The position numbers were made by a program, and so were the translations under genes. A stretch of DNA of 64,000 nucleotides. Origin: Candidatus Thiothrix putei. Lineage in GTDB: Bacteria; Pseudomonadota; Gammaproteobacteria; Thiotrichales; Thiotrichaceae. The notes under the pieces were generated by a model. That model worked only from the letters and a program-made list of their open reading frames with translations. It did no database searches and was not told the origin of the DNA. The number at the start of each line of letters is the position of its first letter. Position 1 is the stretch's first letter. Below, in pieces: positions 9,738 through 18,204 of the stretch. The DNA is taken from NCBI GenBank assembly GCA_029972225.1, contig CP124756.1, positions 1,842,001 to 1,906,000 on the forward strand. The letters run 5' to 3'.

Positions 9738-10001
9738 ATGACCGATAAATTTGACCCCCAATCCCCGGAAGCCCAAGCCTTGGCGGCGGATGCACTGGCT
9801 CGCCGCGAGTTCCTGAAAAAGCTGGGTAAATACGCGGCTGTTACCAGTGTCAGCACAGCGACCCTGCTGACCGCACAGACCGCCACAGCGGCTTCTGCCG
9901 CATACTGCGCAAAGGCTAGTTGCCTCCCCTTTATCGGCTCCTGTAGTAAGGGTTCTTACGCTGGGTGCAGGTGTACGGTGTTTGGTTGCGTCCCAGACTA
10001 G
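9738..10001 (+). CDS. Tat-signal peptide precursor with six-cysteine, cyclotide-like C-terminus
   Basis: The 87-residue product starts at ATG 9738, with ribosome site taggag at 9723-9728; an ORF start at 9693 is upstream of that site. An acidic leader (1-20) is followed by a twin-arginine motif (ARREFLKKLGK, Arg22-Arg23), a hydrophobic Ala/Thr stretch and an apparent AxA cleavage site near residue 54. The mature C-terminus has cysteines at 57, 62, 69, 77, 79 and 84, spacing 4-6-7-1-4, ending GCRCTVFGCVPD. This resembles the cystine-knot spacing of bracelet cyclotides (3-4-7-1-4), a family known from plants. The PqqD-HprK fusion gene begins 8 bases later. Export and disulfide folding are inferred; I know of no named family for it. 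Confidence 0.72.
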   Translation: MTDKFDPQSPEAQALAADALARREFLKKLGKYAAVTSVSTATLLTAQTATAASAAYCAKASCLPFIGSCSKGSYAGCRCTVFGCVPD

Positions 10002-10009
10002 TTCAGCAT

Positions 10010-11146
10010 ATGAACACTGCCAGCCTATTTGTGCAATCACTGTGTCACGGCGATACCCAATTCCTGTTCCAGCGGATGGGGGATGCGCTGCACGTTCCCG
10101 ATAAGGCAACCTTCATGATCTGGGAGGCGTTGCAGGCGGGTATCGCTGCCAGCGACATTGCGGCGGCGCTGGCTGAGGCAAACCCCGCCGCAGACTGCCA
10201 ACGCGATGTGGCGGCGTTGCAAGCGCAATGGGTGCAACTCGGTTTGCTGGGTGTTGCCCAGCCCGCTACGGATACCCCCCACTTCAGCCATTACTTCCAA
10301 CCCGCCCTTGACACGGTGTGCGTGACCACCAACCAGCAGGCGCTGCATGATTACCTGCAAACACTCTACCCCGGTGTTGTGCCGCCGCCGCCCAGTGTCG
10401 GAACAGCGCATTTGCACATTGCGTTTGACCCGGCTCAAGCCACTTATACCCTGTGGCAAGACGGGCAGCATCAGGCAGATTGCCCCAGCTTTGACGATGC
10501 GGTCATCACGGCGGTCTTTTTGATAGGCGAAATCGCTACCCACGAAGAACCGCGCCTGCTGGTGTGCCATGCTGCTGCGGTGCAATGCCAAGGTGCAGCG
10601 GTGCTGATGCCTGCTGCTGCGGGTAAAGGCAAAAGCACCCTCACCGCGATGCTGTTGCAGCACGGTTGCCAACTCATCAACGATGACATCGTGCCGGTGA
10701 ACCATGACGGCAGCATTACCGCGATCCAGCAACCGCTGAAAATCAAATCCGGTGCATGGGAGGTCTTGAGCAAGCACTACCCAGCCTTGCACACTTACCC
10801 TGCCCATACCCGCAGTGACGGGCAACAGATGAAGCATCTCCCGTTATCTAACGGGCGGTGCGCCGCCGGGGAACGCCTGTGGGTTAGCCTGATGGTCGTT
10901 CCCGAATACCGGCAGGGTCAGGCAGGTATCACCACCCAAGCCCTGAGCGAGACCGAAAAGCTGCAACATTTCATCACTGCCCAGCCATTTTTCACCCACC
11001 CGCTGACCCGACCTTACCTGCAACGGGTGCTGAGCTGGTTGGCAGCCATCCCAGCGTACCGTGTGGTCTACAGTGATGGTGCGGCAGCCGTTGCCCTGAT
11101 CGAAACCCTTATTCTGCAAACTCACCTTCCGAAGGACACCGCATGA
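10010..11146 (+). CDS. PqqD-like domain fused to HPr kinase-like domain
   Basis: The 378-residue protein has two parts. Residues 1-82 match PqqD-like peptide-recognition domains (FMIWEALQAG, then DVAALQAQWVQLGLL). The rest resembles HprK-related P-loop kinases, with Walker A PAAAGKGKSTLTAML at about 199-213 and an acidic LINDDIVPV about 20 residues later. PqqD domains bind leader regions of ribosomal peptides. HprK-like kinases phosphorylate peptide or protein hydroxyls; one such kinase acts on the lasso peptide paeninodin. The 8-bp gap after the cysteine-rich peptide gene and the 4-base overlap with the nucleotidyltransferase gene suggest one functional unit. That the cysteine peptide is its substrate is inference. 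Confidence 0.85.
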   Translation: MNTASLFVQSLCHGDTQFLFQRMGDALHVPDKATFMIWEALQAGIAASDIAAALAEANPAADCQRDVAALQAQWVQLGLLGVAQPATDTPHFSHYFQPALDTVCVTTNQQALHDYLQTLYPGVVPPPPSVGTAHLHIAFDPAQATYTLWQDGQHQADCPSFDDAVITAVFLIGEIATHEEPRLLVCHAAAVQCQGAAVLMPAAAGKGKSTLTAMLLQHGCQLINDDIVPVNHDGSITAIQQPLKIKSGAWEVLSKHYPALHTYPAHTRSDGQQMKHLPLSNGRCAAGERLWVSLMVVPEYRQGQAGITTQALSETEKLQHFITAQPFFTHPLTRPYLQRVLSWLAAIPAYRVVYSDGAAAVALIETLILQTHLPKDTA

Positions 11147-12318
11147 CCACTGCCATCCACACCCGCTTGCGCACGCATGACAGCTTCCACCCGCTGCTGC
11201 ATAACACTTTCGGCTTTGTGTTGTCTGCCCTCAGTCTGAGCCGCACCGCTGACGATCTGCGCCATGATTGCGACCTTGCCAGCCTCAACTGGATGTTCAC
11301 TTATGCTCTGGCGGATGAAACGTTGGTTGCGACGTTGTTGTACTCGCGCATCCGCGAAAAGCAGCTTGAGGCGTATTGCCCCGCCGATTTCATCGCTGCC
11401 TTGCAGGTTATCCATGCAGCCAATGCCGAACGCAACGCCCAGCATCGGCAAATCTTGCTGCAAACGGTGGCTATCCTCAATCAAGCGGCGATTACCCCTT
11501 GCCTGCTCAAAGGCGCTCATGCCTTGATGGGGTTGATGCCGGATGCGGAATCACGCCTGATCCGTGACATTGATTTGCTGGTTGCCAAAGAGCAAGCGCA
11601 AACCGCCAAGCGAGCCTTGTTGCAAGCCGGTTATTATCAGGATAATCAGTTAGCGCAAGCGGCGGAAGACGATGAGGCGCATCACCAGCTTAAACCGCTT
11701 TACCACCCCAGTGGGCGTGGTTATGTGGAAATTCACCGCCACCCCAATTTTGCCCTGCTATACCCGAATCTGATGGATGCGGTATTTAACCCTGACCAGC
11801 TTAATCTTGCCGAGCGTGATGGGGTGCGCTTTTACTACAATCATCCTTGGCAATTGCTGCTGTACAATCAGATTCACCATTTCCACAGCGATCTTGACGC
11901 GACAGCCAGACCTGATTTGCGTCAATTGGCGGAACAATCTGCCTTATTGCACCGCCTTGCGGGAGATACGGAACTGGCAAGCCGCTTCGCTGCTGTCCTC
12001 GGCAAACAGGCGACTCAAGCCCACCTGCAATTTACCTTGTTGGCGGAGCTGTTTGGCGATAGCCCACCTGCTGCCTTGATGCCGCCGCTGCCAGGTCAAG
12101 CCGCTGCCCACTTGCAGGATATAGTGGGGAAAATGCTCGGAGACCCTGCTTCACTCAAACGCCGCCGTTGGGTGGCGTTTGCCTCGTTGTTTAGCTTCGC
12201 CGCCAAGCAATTGGTTAACCCCACCTTCCTCAAACATAACCTCACCAAAGCAGAGTGGTATCGGAACCTGATCCCCAAAGTTCTCAGTGCCGTCGTTGGA
12301 GGACGTAAGAAAGTATGA
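11143..12318 (+). CDS. Nucleotidyltransferase-family protein linked to PqqD-HprK
   Basis: The 391-residue protein carries the nucleotidyltransferase-fold pattern of the family found with HprK-related/PqqD cassettes: LLKGAHALMGL, then the metal-binding RDIDLLV about 40 residues later, followed by a helical domain. The paired Asp residues in D-x-D (RDIDLL, about residue 142) are intact. It overlaps both neighbours by ATGA junctions. Related proteins are encoded in some lasso-peptide clusters next to the kinase. It might adenylylate, or extend a phosphate on, the same product. Target and donor nucleotide are not evident from sequence. Confidence 0.82.
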   Translation: MTTAIHTRLRTHDSFHPLLHNTFGFVLSALSLSRTADDLRHDCDLASLNWMFTYALADETLVATLLYSRIREKQLEAYCPADFIAALQVIHAANAERNAQHRQILLQTVAILNQAAITPCLLKGAHALMGLMPDAESRLIRDIDLLVAKEQAQTAKRALLQAGYYQDNQLAQAAEDDEAHHQLKPLYHPSGRGYVEIHRHPNFALLYPNLMDAVFNPDQLNLAERDGVRFYYNHPWQLLLYNQIHHFHSDLDATARPDLRQLAEQSALLHRLAGDTELASRFAAVLGKQATQAHLQFTLLAELFGDSPPAALMPPLPGQAAAHLQDIVGKMLGDPASLKRRRWVAFASLFSFAAKQLVNPTFLKHNLTKAEWYRNLIPKVLSAVVGGRKKV

Positions 12319-13019
12319 ACAGCAACAAGCATACACCCCGTGTGGCATTGGCTATCGCCATCCTCACCCTCTCAGGCACTGGATGCAGCAGTAGCCCCGC
12401 CATCAGCACCACCCCTTCAGCCACGATTAGCGGGCTGGATGCGACGACCACCCAAGCGGAAGATTACCGTATTGGCGATTCTGACCTGCTCGACATCAAG
12501 GTATTCCGGGCGGATGAACTTTCCCGCGAAGTGCGGGTGGATGCCGACGGCAATATTACACTGCCATTGCTGGGGAAAGTTGCTGTCAACGGCTTAACCC
12601 AGAGTGCCACCGAAACCAAACTGGCCGAACTGTTTGTCAGCAAGCGGCTGCTCAAAAATCCGCAAATAACCGTCTTCATAAAAGAACGCACCTCACAGCG
12701 GATCACGCTCGAAGGCGAAGTCAGCAAACCCGGCATTTACCCCATTAGTGGTCAGGTGACGGTATTACAAGCGATGGCGTTGGGTGGTGGCCCTAGCGCT
12801 CTAGCGGCTACGGATAAAGTGGTTCTGTTCCGCCGCGACGGGGAACAAAGCAAGGGTTATTTAATTGATTTAGGTGCCATTCGGGGCGGCAAGCTGGCTG
12901 ACCCCTATGTACGCAACGATGACCGCATTGTGGTACACCGTTCCGACAGCCGCTATTGGTTACGCGAGGCGGGTACACTGCTGAACCCGCTTACGACTTT
13001 GAACGGTTTGGTGCGTTAA
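12315..13019 (+). CDS. Wza/EpsE-type polysaccharide export lipoprotein
   Basis: The 234-residue protein has a lipoprotein signal with the acylated cysteine at residue 24 (LSGTGC). A polysaccharide-export domain follows (YRIGDSDLLDIKVF, VDADGNITLPLLGKV), then one SLBB domain (ITLEGEVSKPGIYPI). It is shorter than E. coli Wza (about 380 residues), as usual for EpsE/GumB-like exporters. It forms the periplasmic/outer-membrane exit for the polymer and works with the co-polymerase at 4748. It is the last gene of the operon and is joined by a 4-base overlap. Confidence 0.92.
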   Translation: MNSNKHTPRVALAIAILTLSGTGCSSSPAISTTPSATISGLDATTTQAEDYRIGDSDLLDIKVFRADELSREVRVDADGNITLPLLGKVAVNGLTQSATETKLAELFVSKRLLKNPQITVFIKERTSQRITLEGEVSKPGIYPISGQVTVLQAMALGGGPSALAATDKVVLFRRDGEQSKGYLIDLGAIRGGKLADPYVRNDDRIVVHRSDSRYWLREAGTLLNPLTTLNGLVR

Positions 13020-13024
13020 CGCTT

Positions 13025-14136
13025 TGTCATATCCCATGGGATCATATTCCCTCAAGGAGCTACCCACTCTTCAAAGCGCGGGCTATCCTTGAAGGCATCT
13101 TATCCACTCATGGTTATCAGGCAAAGCGTACATGAAACTTGCACCCCGAAGCACGTACAACCCCGAAATTACGCAGCGAAATCAAGGCGTCGCCACTCAC
13201 GCAAGCAGCGCTGGCGAAGCAATACAATGTCAGCCGCCTGACGATCCGCAAATGGCAGAACCGTGAGGAGATGACCGACAAATCGCACCGCCCCGATACG
13301 CTGCACACCACGCTGACCGAAGCACAGGAATGGCTGGTGGTGGAGCTGCGCAAGACCCTGCTGTTGTCGCTGGATGACCTGACCCACATCACCCAGGAAT
13401 ACATCAATGCCGACGCCAGCCGTTCGGGTATTGACCGCTGCCTGCGCCGTCATGGGATTGCCAACTTGGCGGTGATGAAGCGGGAACTGTACGGCGAAGA
13501 TCCGCCACCGAAAAAGGTGTTCAAGGACTACGAGCCCGGCTATATCCATATTGACATCAAATACTTGCCGAAGATGCCCGACGAGAAAGAACACCAATAC
13601 CTGTATGTCGCCATTGACCGCGCCAGTCGCATGGTGTGCCTTGCCATTTACCCAGACAAAACCGCTGCCAGCACGGCGGATTTTCTGAGTAAGGTGGAGC
13701 AACGCTTCCCCATCAAGGTGCAATACGTGCTGACCGACAATGGCAAGGAATTCACCGACCGCTTTACCCGTAAAGGCGAACGTGACCCCACTGGCAAGCA
13801 CAAATTCGACAAAGCCTGTGAACGCATCAAGGCTGAACACCGCCTCACCAAACCACGCCACCCCCAAACCAACGGCATGGTGGAACGCTTCAACGGGCGT
13901 ATCAGCGACTTGTTGCAAACCACCCGTTTCGCCTCATCCAATGAATTGGCTGAGGCGATCAAACATTATGAACGGCTTTACAACCACTGCATTCCCCAGA
14001 AAGCACTGGGATACAAAACCCCTATTCAAGCACTCAAAGAATGGCAGAAAAAGAAGCCAGATTTATTCAAAAAGAAAGCATATGATCTGTCGGGACTTAA
14101 CACGCGCAAGGTTAGGCCATCGGGGCGCGGGGGACA
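13025..14136 (+). mobile_element. IS481-family element, ends approximate
   Basis: A right end ending gggggaca (14129-14136) and a left end beginning tgtcatatccc (about 13025) are compatible with the TGT...ACA ends of IS481 elements, but the two ends match poorly beyond the tip. No target duplication could be assigned. Boundaries are therefore uncertain. Confidence 0.5.
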
Positions 14137-14140
14137 TTGA
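13139..14140 (+). CDS. IS481-family transposase
   Basis: An N-terminal helix-turn-helix (LAKQYNVSRLTIRKWQ) precedes an integrase-type DDE core. The first Asp is in HIDIKYLPK, the second in VLTDNGKEF and the Glu lies after HPQTNGMVERFNGR. This order is typical of IS481. The open frame starts with TTG at 13139. Seven bases upstream, ATG AAA is in another frame; loss of one C at 13138 would give MKLHPEARTTPK, a start usual for this family. Either the TTG is used or the gene has a single-base insertion at its start. It lies directly downstream of the EPS operon. Confidence 0.85.
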   Translation: MHPEARTTPKLRSEIKASPLTQAALAKQYNVSRLTIRKWQNREEMTDKSHRPDTLHTTLTEAQEWLVVELRKTLLLSLDDLTHITQEYINADASRSGIDRCLRRHGIANLAVMKRELYGEDPPPKKVFKDYEPGYIHIDIKYLPKMPDEKEHQYLYVAIDRASRMVCLAIYPDKTAASTADFLSKVEQRFPIKVQYVLTDNGKEFTDRFTRKGERDPTGKHKFDKACERIKAEHRLTKPRHPQTNGMVERFNGRISDLLQTTRFASSNELAEAIKHYERLYNHCIPQKALGYKTPIQALKEWQKKKPDLFKKKAYDLSGLNTRKVRPSGRGGH

Positions 14141-14150
14141 TTCAGATCAA
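14137..14150. promoter_or_regulatory. FNR-like palindrome
   Basis: The sequence ttgattcagatcaa is a perfect TTGAT-N4-ATCAA site. It begins one base after the putative IS481 right end and overlaps the stop codon of the TDT transporter gene. No gene start lies at class I or II spacing in either direction, so it may be a relic or a chance match. Confidence 0.4.
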
Positions 14151-14792
14151 GTCCGCTCACTCATAACCTTGATGTAAACCGTATAAATCAACCCCAGCAA
14201 TACCAAACACCACACCGCAAACCCCACCCACACGATCAGCAGTGAAATCCACTGCAACGGTGGAAACTCCGCCGCCAAACCCAAGCGATAACTGGCAACC
14301 GCGTACATCCCCAGCGGAAACACCATGCTCCACATCGCCGGTTCGTAGCGTAGCGGGTAACGTTTCACCCCGTGCTTCCATACCCCAAAGATCACCAGCA
14401 TCGGAATCCACCAAGTTGCCCACGACCACAACAACATTGCTACGCCATCAATAAACGGGTGCAAGGCTTGTAAAAAGTGCAGGCTAGGCGAGGTTTGCAA
14501 TAACACCGTTCCGGCATTCACCCCTGCCGCCGCTGCACCCATAATGACCCACAACAAGGGTGAAGTGTCTTCCGGCTGAAATCGCTGGAAGAATATCCGG
14601 TAGCAAAATAAGGTGACAAAAATCCCGTATAACACCAGCCCCAGCAGCCACAGCAAATGCACTTCCACCAGCATGTAATCGGTGTAAATGCCCAAATCCG
14701 GCGCAACGTAAGCGACCATTTCAGCACGTCTAGCCCTCGCGATTTCCACGTCCTAAACTGGTTTCCAACCTGAACAACCGAAGGAAACCTCA

Positions 14793-15083
14793 ATGAAACG
14801 CCCTCACCGCCGTGCCAGCGAATGGCAAACCCTCATCAGCCAATGGCAAGCCAGCGGCTTATCCGCCCCGGCATTTTGTGAACAGCACAGTATCGGTTAC
14901 GCCAGTTTTTGCCAATGGCGGCAGCGTCTACGCTCCGCAGATGGCGTGGAGGAACCAGCCGTTCCCGCCAATACCTTCATCGACTTGGGAGCATTATCGG
15001 CGGGTCATGCCGCGCTGGGGCAAGGCTGGCACATTGTGCTGAGTTTGGGGAATGGTGTTGAACTACGCCTGAGCCAACGCTGA
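14793..15083 (+). CDS. tnpA: IS66 accessory protein TnpA
   Basis: The 96-residue protein begins MKRPHRRASEWQTLISQWQ and has a helix-turn-helix-like segment (SAPAFCEQHSIGYASFCQWR), typical of the IS66 TnpA accessory protein. Its stop overlaps the tnpB start (TGATG). It is needed with TnpB and TnpC for IS66 movement. Near-identical copies are at 57388-57678 and 62437-62727, with a truncated one at 55201. Confidence 0.92.
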   Translation: MKRPHRRASEWQTLISQWQASGLSAPAFCEQHSIGYASFCQWRQRLRSADGVEEPAVPANTFIDLGALSAGHAALGQGWHIVLSLGNGVELRLSQR

Positions 15084-15457
15084 TGTTTGCCCCCGCAGCC
15101 ACCGCCCGCATCTGGCTATGCACCCAAGCCACCGACATGCGCAAAAGCTTTACGGGGCTGACCGCTTTGGTGAAAAACCAGTTAGGGCAAAATCCCCTGA
15201 GTGGGCATTATTTCGTGTTTGTGAACCTGCGTAAAACCCAGATGAAGATCCTCTATTTTGAACCCAGCGGCTATTGCTTATGGAGCCAACGCCTGGAGCA
15301 GGGGCAATACCGGGTGCAGCCGACAACCAGCGGGCAGCGCGAACTGACCCGGACGGATTTGCAGTTGATTTTGGCGGGCATTGAGGTGCAAAAATCCAGA
15401 CAATTCAAGCGTTATCAGTATCCTGTGCAGCCACATTCTGGTACAATAAGCCCATGA
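15083..15457 (+). CDS. tnpB: IS66 accessory protein TnpB
   Basis: The 124-residue protein contains the IS66 Orf2 signature: TDMRKSFTGLTALVKNQLG, then FVFVNLRKTQMKILYFEPSG. The gene overlaps tnpA upstream and tnpC downstream (ATG at 15454). It appears intact. The complete second copy is 62063-62437; a truncated copy starts at 57678. Confidence 0.93.
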   Translation: MFAPAATARIWLCTQATDMRKSFTGLTALVKNQLGQNPLSGHYFVFVNLRKTQMKILYFEPSGYCLWSQRLEQGQYRVQPTTSGQRELTRTDLQLILAGIEVQKSRQFKRYQYPVQPHSGTISP

Positions 15458-15579
15458 TTTTAAAGCTATCCACCCCGTCTGACACCAGCGTTCCCATGCC
15501 GCCGATTGTGGCGGAAATGCTGGCGTTGCGTGAGGAAAATGCTGCCCTGAAACAGGATATATACTTCAACCGCCCATAA
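15454..15579 (+). pseudogene. IS66 tnpC N-terminal fragment, cut by IS630
   Basis: The native TnpC start (MILKLSTPSDTSVPMPPIVA, then a coiled-coil LREENAALKQDI) runs into the IS630 at codon 36 and stops six codons later. Its natural continuation, AELKRQLAWFRQHVFGSKSE, resumes at 16693 after the IS630 and the duplicated TA. Confidence 0.88.
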
Positions 15580-16690
15580 TTGCAGATTCCTCAAAGGTCT
15601 GAAAGTTGAGAGTCAGCAAGGAGTCCAAGGCTTTTTTATGCGTAGTGTGGGTTTGTGCCAAACAGGCATCAATGGCCTGCGCAAACGCGGTAAAGTTTTC
15701 ATGGTAACGTGAATACAGGCATTCCTTCTTCACAAACTTCCAGAGGCGCTCAATCAGGTTCAGGTTGGGGGAATAAGCGGGTAGGAACAACAGTTCGATC
15801 CCGAGTGTTTGGGCGAATGTTTGTACCAGGCTACAGCGCTGGTAACGGGCATTGTCCATCACCAAGGTCACCGGGACATCCAGGGCCAATGCCTTGATTT
15901 GCCGAAGCAACTGACAAACACTTTGGGAGTTGATGTAACTGTCATTGGTCACGGTGACCAGTTCATGGGTGACTGCATTCAACGCACCGAGGACATTGTA
16001 GCGCTGGCGTCCGGCAGGGGCGCGGATGAACAGCCGGGTGAAACACCACAGGAACCCCAGAAACGGGGCCAGGACAAAATGGGCGGCGTCGACAAAGAAA
16101 ACGGCGCGTTTTCCGGCCTTGGCCTCCTCAAGACGCGGCTCCAGCTCTTTTTTTAAAAGTCTCCTGGGCAGCAGGGTCGGCTTTCGCCGGTATCATCCCC
16201 ACCTTCCTGACGGACAAACCCAAGTCATGCAGGAATAGCCGCACGGCTTCCCGCTTGAGTTCAAGGCCGGTTAAGCGCTGTATATCAGCGATCGCCTGAC
16301 TGATCCGGGTCGGTGGATGCTTCTCAAAATGTTTCTTCAGGGGACTCACGGAAAGGTTCCAACCGGCGGGTTGGGCGACGGAAATCCAGTTGTTCCAAGG
16401 CAGCGATCCCACCTTGTTGGTAACGTTTCAAATAACGGGTGACCGTCGTTGAACTCACCTGTGCCAGCCGTTCAATGTCCCCATGCGCCATTCCCTGGCT
16501 TTTTAGCCACAACACTTCCATCCGTTGGCGGACGCGAGGGTGGGCATGGCGGTAACGCCCCTCATTCAAGGCGGTTTGATCGGATTCGCTGAAGTCTATC
16601 TGGATCATGGAAAGGACGACCGGTTGCCAATAACAGCCGTACTTTGCTTGAGGGCTTCTCATTATTCAACAGCTATTCACGGGCAAAGTA
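15562..16690 (-). mobile_element. IS630-family element, type A copy 1
   Basis: The element begins and ends with short inverted tips (tactt...) and is flanked by duplicated TA (15560-15561, 16691-16692), as expected for IS630/Tc1-mariner elements. It is 1129 bp; the two other copies (29897-31024, 60831-61958) are 1128 bp. The extra base is an A at 16344 that breaks the first transposase frame in this copy. Confidence 0.92.
15566..16608 (-). pseudogene. IS630 transposase (type A copy 1), frameshifted
   Basis: Two breaks separate the reading frame. The extra A at 16344 splits the N-terminal part; the other two copies lack it. The run of seven A/T near 16150 separates the helix-turn-helix half from the catalytic half in all copies. 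The C-terminal 138 residues (15566-15982) hold the DDE core: [11 protein letters not shown] and [18 protein letters not shown]. The start at 16608 is taken at [15 protein letters not shown], matching the other IS630 type. This copy probably encodes no full-length enzyme. Confidence 0.82.
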
Positions 16691-18204
16691 TAGCTGAATT
16701 GAAACGCCAATTGGCGTGGTTCAGGCAACATGTCTTTGGCAGCAAATCGGAAAAGCGTCCGGTTGAGATACCGGTGGCGCAGTTGCCGTTGTTTGCCCCC
16801 GCAGTCGCCCCAGTTGCCGCACCCGAGGGTGAAAGCATTACCGTCACCTACCAACGCGGCAAAGCCCCCAAGCTGCGCCCCGATGACTGCGTGAATGACA
16901 GCGGGTTACGCTTTACCGCCGATGTCCCGGTCAAGGTGATTCACCTCACCCCGCCGGAACTTCAGGGGGAAGAGGCTGACCAGTATGAGGTGATCGGCAC
17001 CCAGGTGACTCATCGGGTGGCGCAACGCCCTGCCAGCTACCTGATCCTGCAATACGAGCGCCCCGTCATCAAACGCAAGGGCAGTGCTTCGGCTTCGCTC
17101 AGCAACCCACCGCTTCCCAGCCCTGCACCCGCCAACGTGCTGGAACGTAGTGTCACCGATGTCAGCTTTTTGGTGGGGATGTTGGTGGACAAGTTCCAGT
17201 ACCACCTGCCGTTGTACCGCCAGCACCAACGCCTGACCCAAGCGGGGATCACCCTCAGCCGCACGACGCTGACCAATGCGGTGAAACGTGCCATCGACCT
17301 GCTCAAACCCATTGCCGAAGCGCAACTCGCCAGTGTACTGCAAAGCAAGCTGCTGGCGATGGACGAAACCCCCATCAAAGCCAGCCCCGCAGGCAACGGC
17401 AAGATGAAGCAAGGCTACTTCTGGCCGCTGTACGGGGATCAGGACGAAATCGTCTTCACCTTCTCCGCCAGCCGTGGGCGGCAACACATTGAAAAGACCC
17501 TTCGCCAACAGTTCAGCGGCACACTGCTCAGCGACGGTTACCGTGCTTATGCCAGTTACGTCAACGCCAATGACAAGATTACCCATGCCCAATGCTGGGT
17601 ACACAGCCGTCGCACCTTCATTGCCGCCGAAACTACTGAACCACAAGCAGTACGCCAAGCCCTTGACACTATCGCGGCACTCTATCAGCACGAAGCCCAG
17701 ATTAACGAGAAAAAACTCGACGGGGAAGCCAAACGTACCTACCGCCTCACCCACAGCAAGCCGTTGGTCGACCAGTTCTTTGAATGGTGCCAAACCCAAT
17801 TACAACGTACCGATTTAGTCCCCTCCAACCCGCTGACCAAAGCCCTTGGTTATGTCATCCGCCGCGAACACGAACTGCGCGTGTTTCTGGAAGATCCCGA
17901 CGTGCCAATGGATACCAACCACATCGAACGCGCCCTGCGGCCCATCCCCATGGGCAGGAAAAACTGGTTGTTCTGCTGGACAGAACTCGGCGCGGAACAC
18001 GTGGGCATCATCCAAAGCCTGATCACCACCTGCCGCCTGCATGACATTAACCCGTATGTCTATCTGATGGATGTTCTGTTGCGCGTTAGTGAGCATCCCG
18101 CTTCTCAGGTGCAAGACCTTACGCCAAGATGTTGGAAACAACGGTTTGCGGATAAGCCATTGCGCTCGGATTTGTTTGCGGATATCAACGACGGGCTAGA
18201 ATGA
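16525..18204 (+). CDS. Chimeric IS66 transposase TnpC restarted inside IS630
   Basis: From 16693 the frame encodes TnpC from residue 37 on: AELKRQLAWFRQHVFGSKSE, a zinc-binding-like region, then the DDE domain with LLAMDETPIKASPAG, LLSDGYRAYASY, and the C-terminal DTNHIERALRPIPMGRKNW. Only the first 36 residues are separated off. The same frame is open back into the IS630 to an ATG at 16525, adding 56 residues read antisense to the IS630 transposase. The 559-residue ORF is conserved without a break in the second copy (59317-60996). Whether the chimera is translated and active is unknown, but the composite element has moved. Confidence 0.8.
   Translation: MADARVGMAVTPLIQGGLIGFAEVYLDHGKDDRLPITAVLCLRASHYSTAIHGQSIAELKRQLAWFRQHVFGSKSEKRPVEIPVAQLPLFAPAVAPVAAPEGESITVTYQRGKAPKLRPDDCVNDSGLRFTADVPVKVIHLTPPELQGEEADQYEVIGTQVTHRVAQRPASYLILQYERPVIKRKGSASASLSNPPLPSPAPANVLERSVTDVSFLVGMLVDKFQYHLPLYRQHQRLTQAGITLSRTTLTNAVKRAIDLLKPIAEAQLASVLQSKLLAMDETPIKASPAGNGKMKQGYFWPLYGDQDEIVFTFSASRGRQHIEKTLRQQFSGTLLSDGYRAYASYVNANDKITHAQCWVHSRRTFIAAETTEPQAVRQALDTIAALYQHEAQINEKKLDGEAKRTYRLTHSKPLVDQFFEWCQTQLQRTDLVPSNPLTKALGYVIRREHELRVFLEDPDVPMDTNHIERALRPIPMGRKNWLFCWTELGAEHVGIIQSLITTCRLHDINPYVYLMDVLLRVSEHPASQVQDLTPRCWKQRFADKPLRSDLFADINDGLE

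Noticed and set aside
1-12318. A lasso-peptide cluster (AsnB-like protein, PqqD domain, kinase, nucleotidyltransferase)
   Set aside because: The AsnB-like protein has a glutaminase domain and sits with a glycosyltransferase. There is no leader peptidase of the B2 type, and the small precursor has a Tat signal and six cysteines, not a lasso core.
16525-16692. A new N-terminal domain of TnpC
   Set aside because: The 56 residues are read antisense to the IS630 transposase gene and appear only where IS630 is inserted, so they are not a conserved domain.
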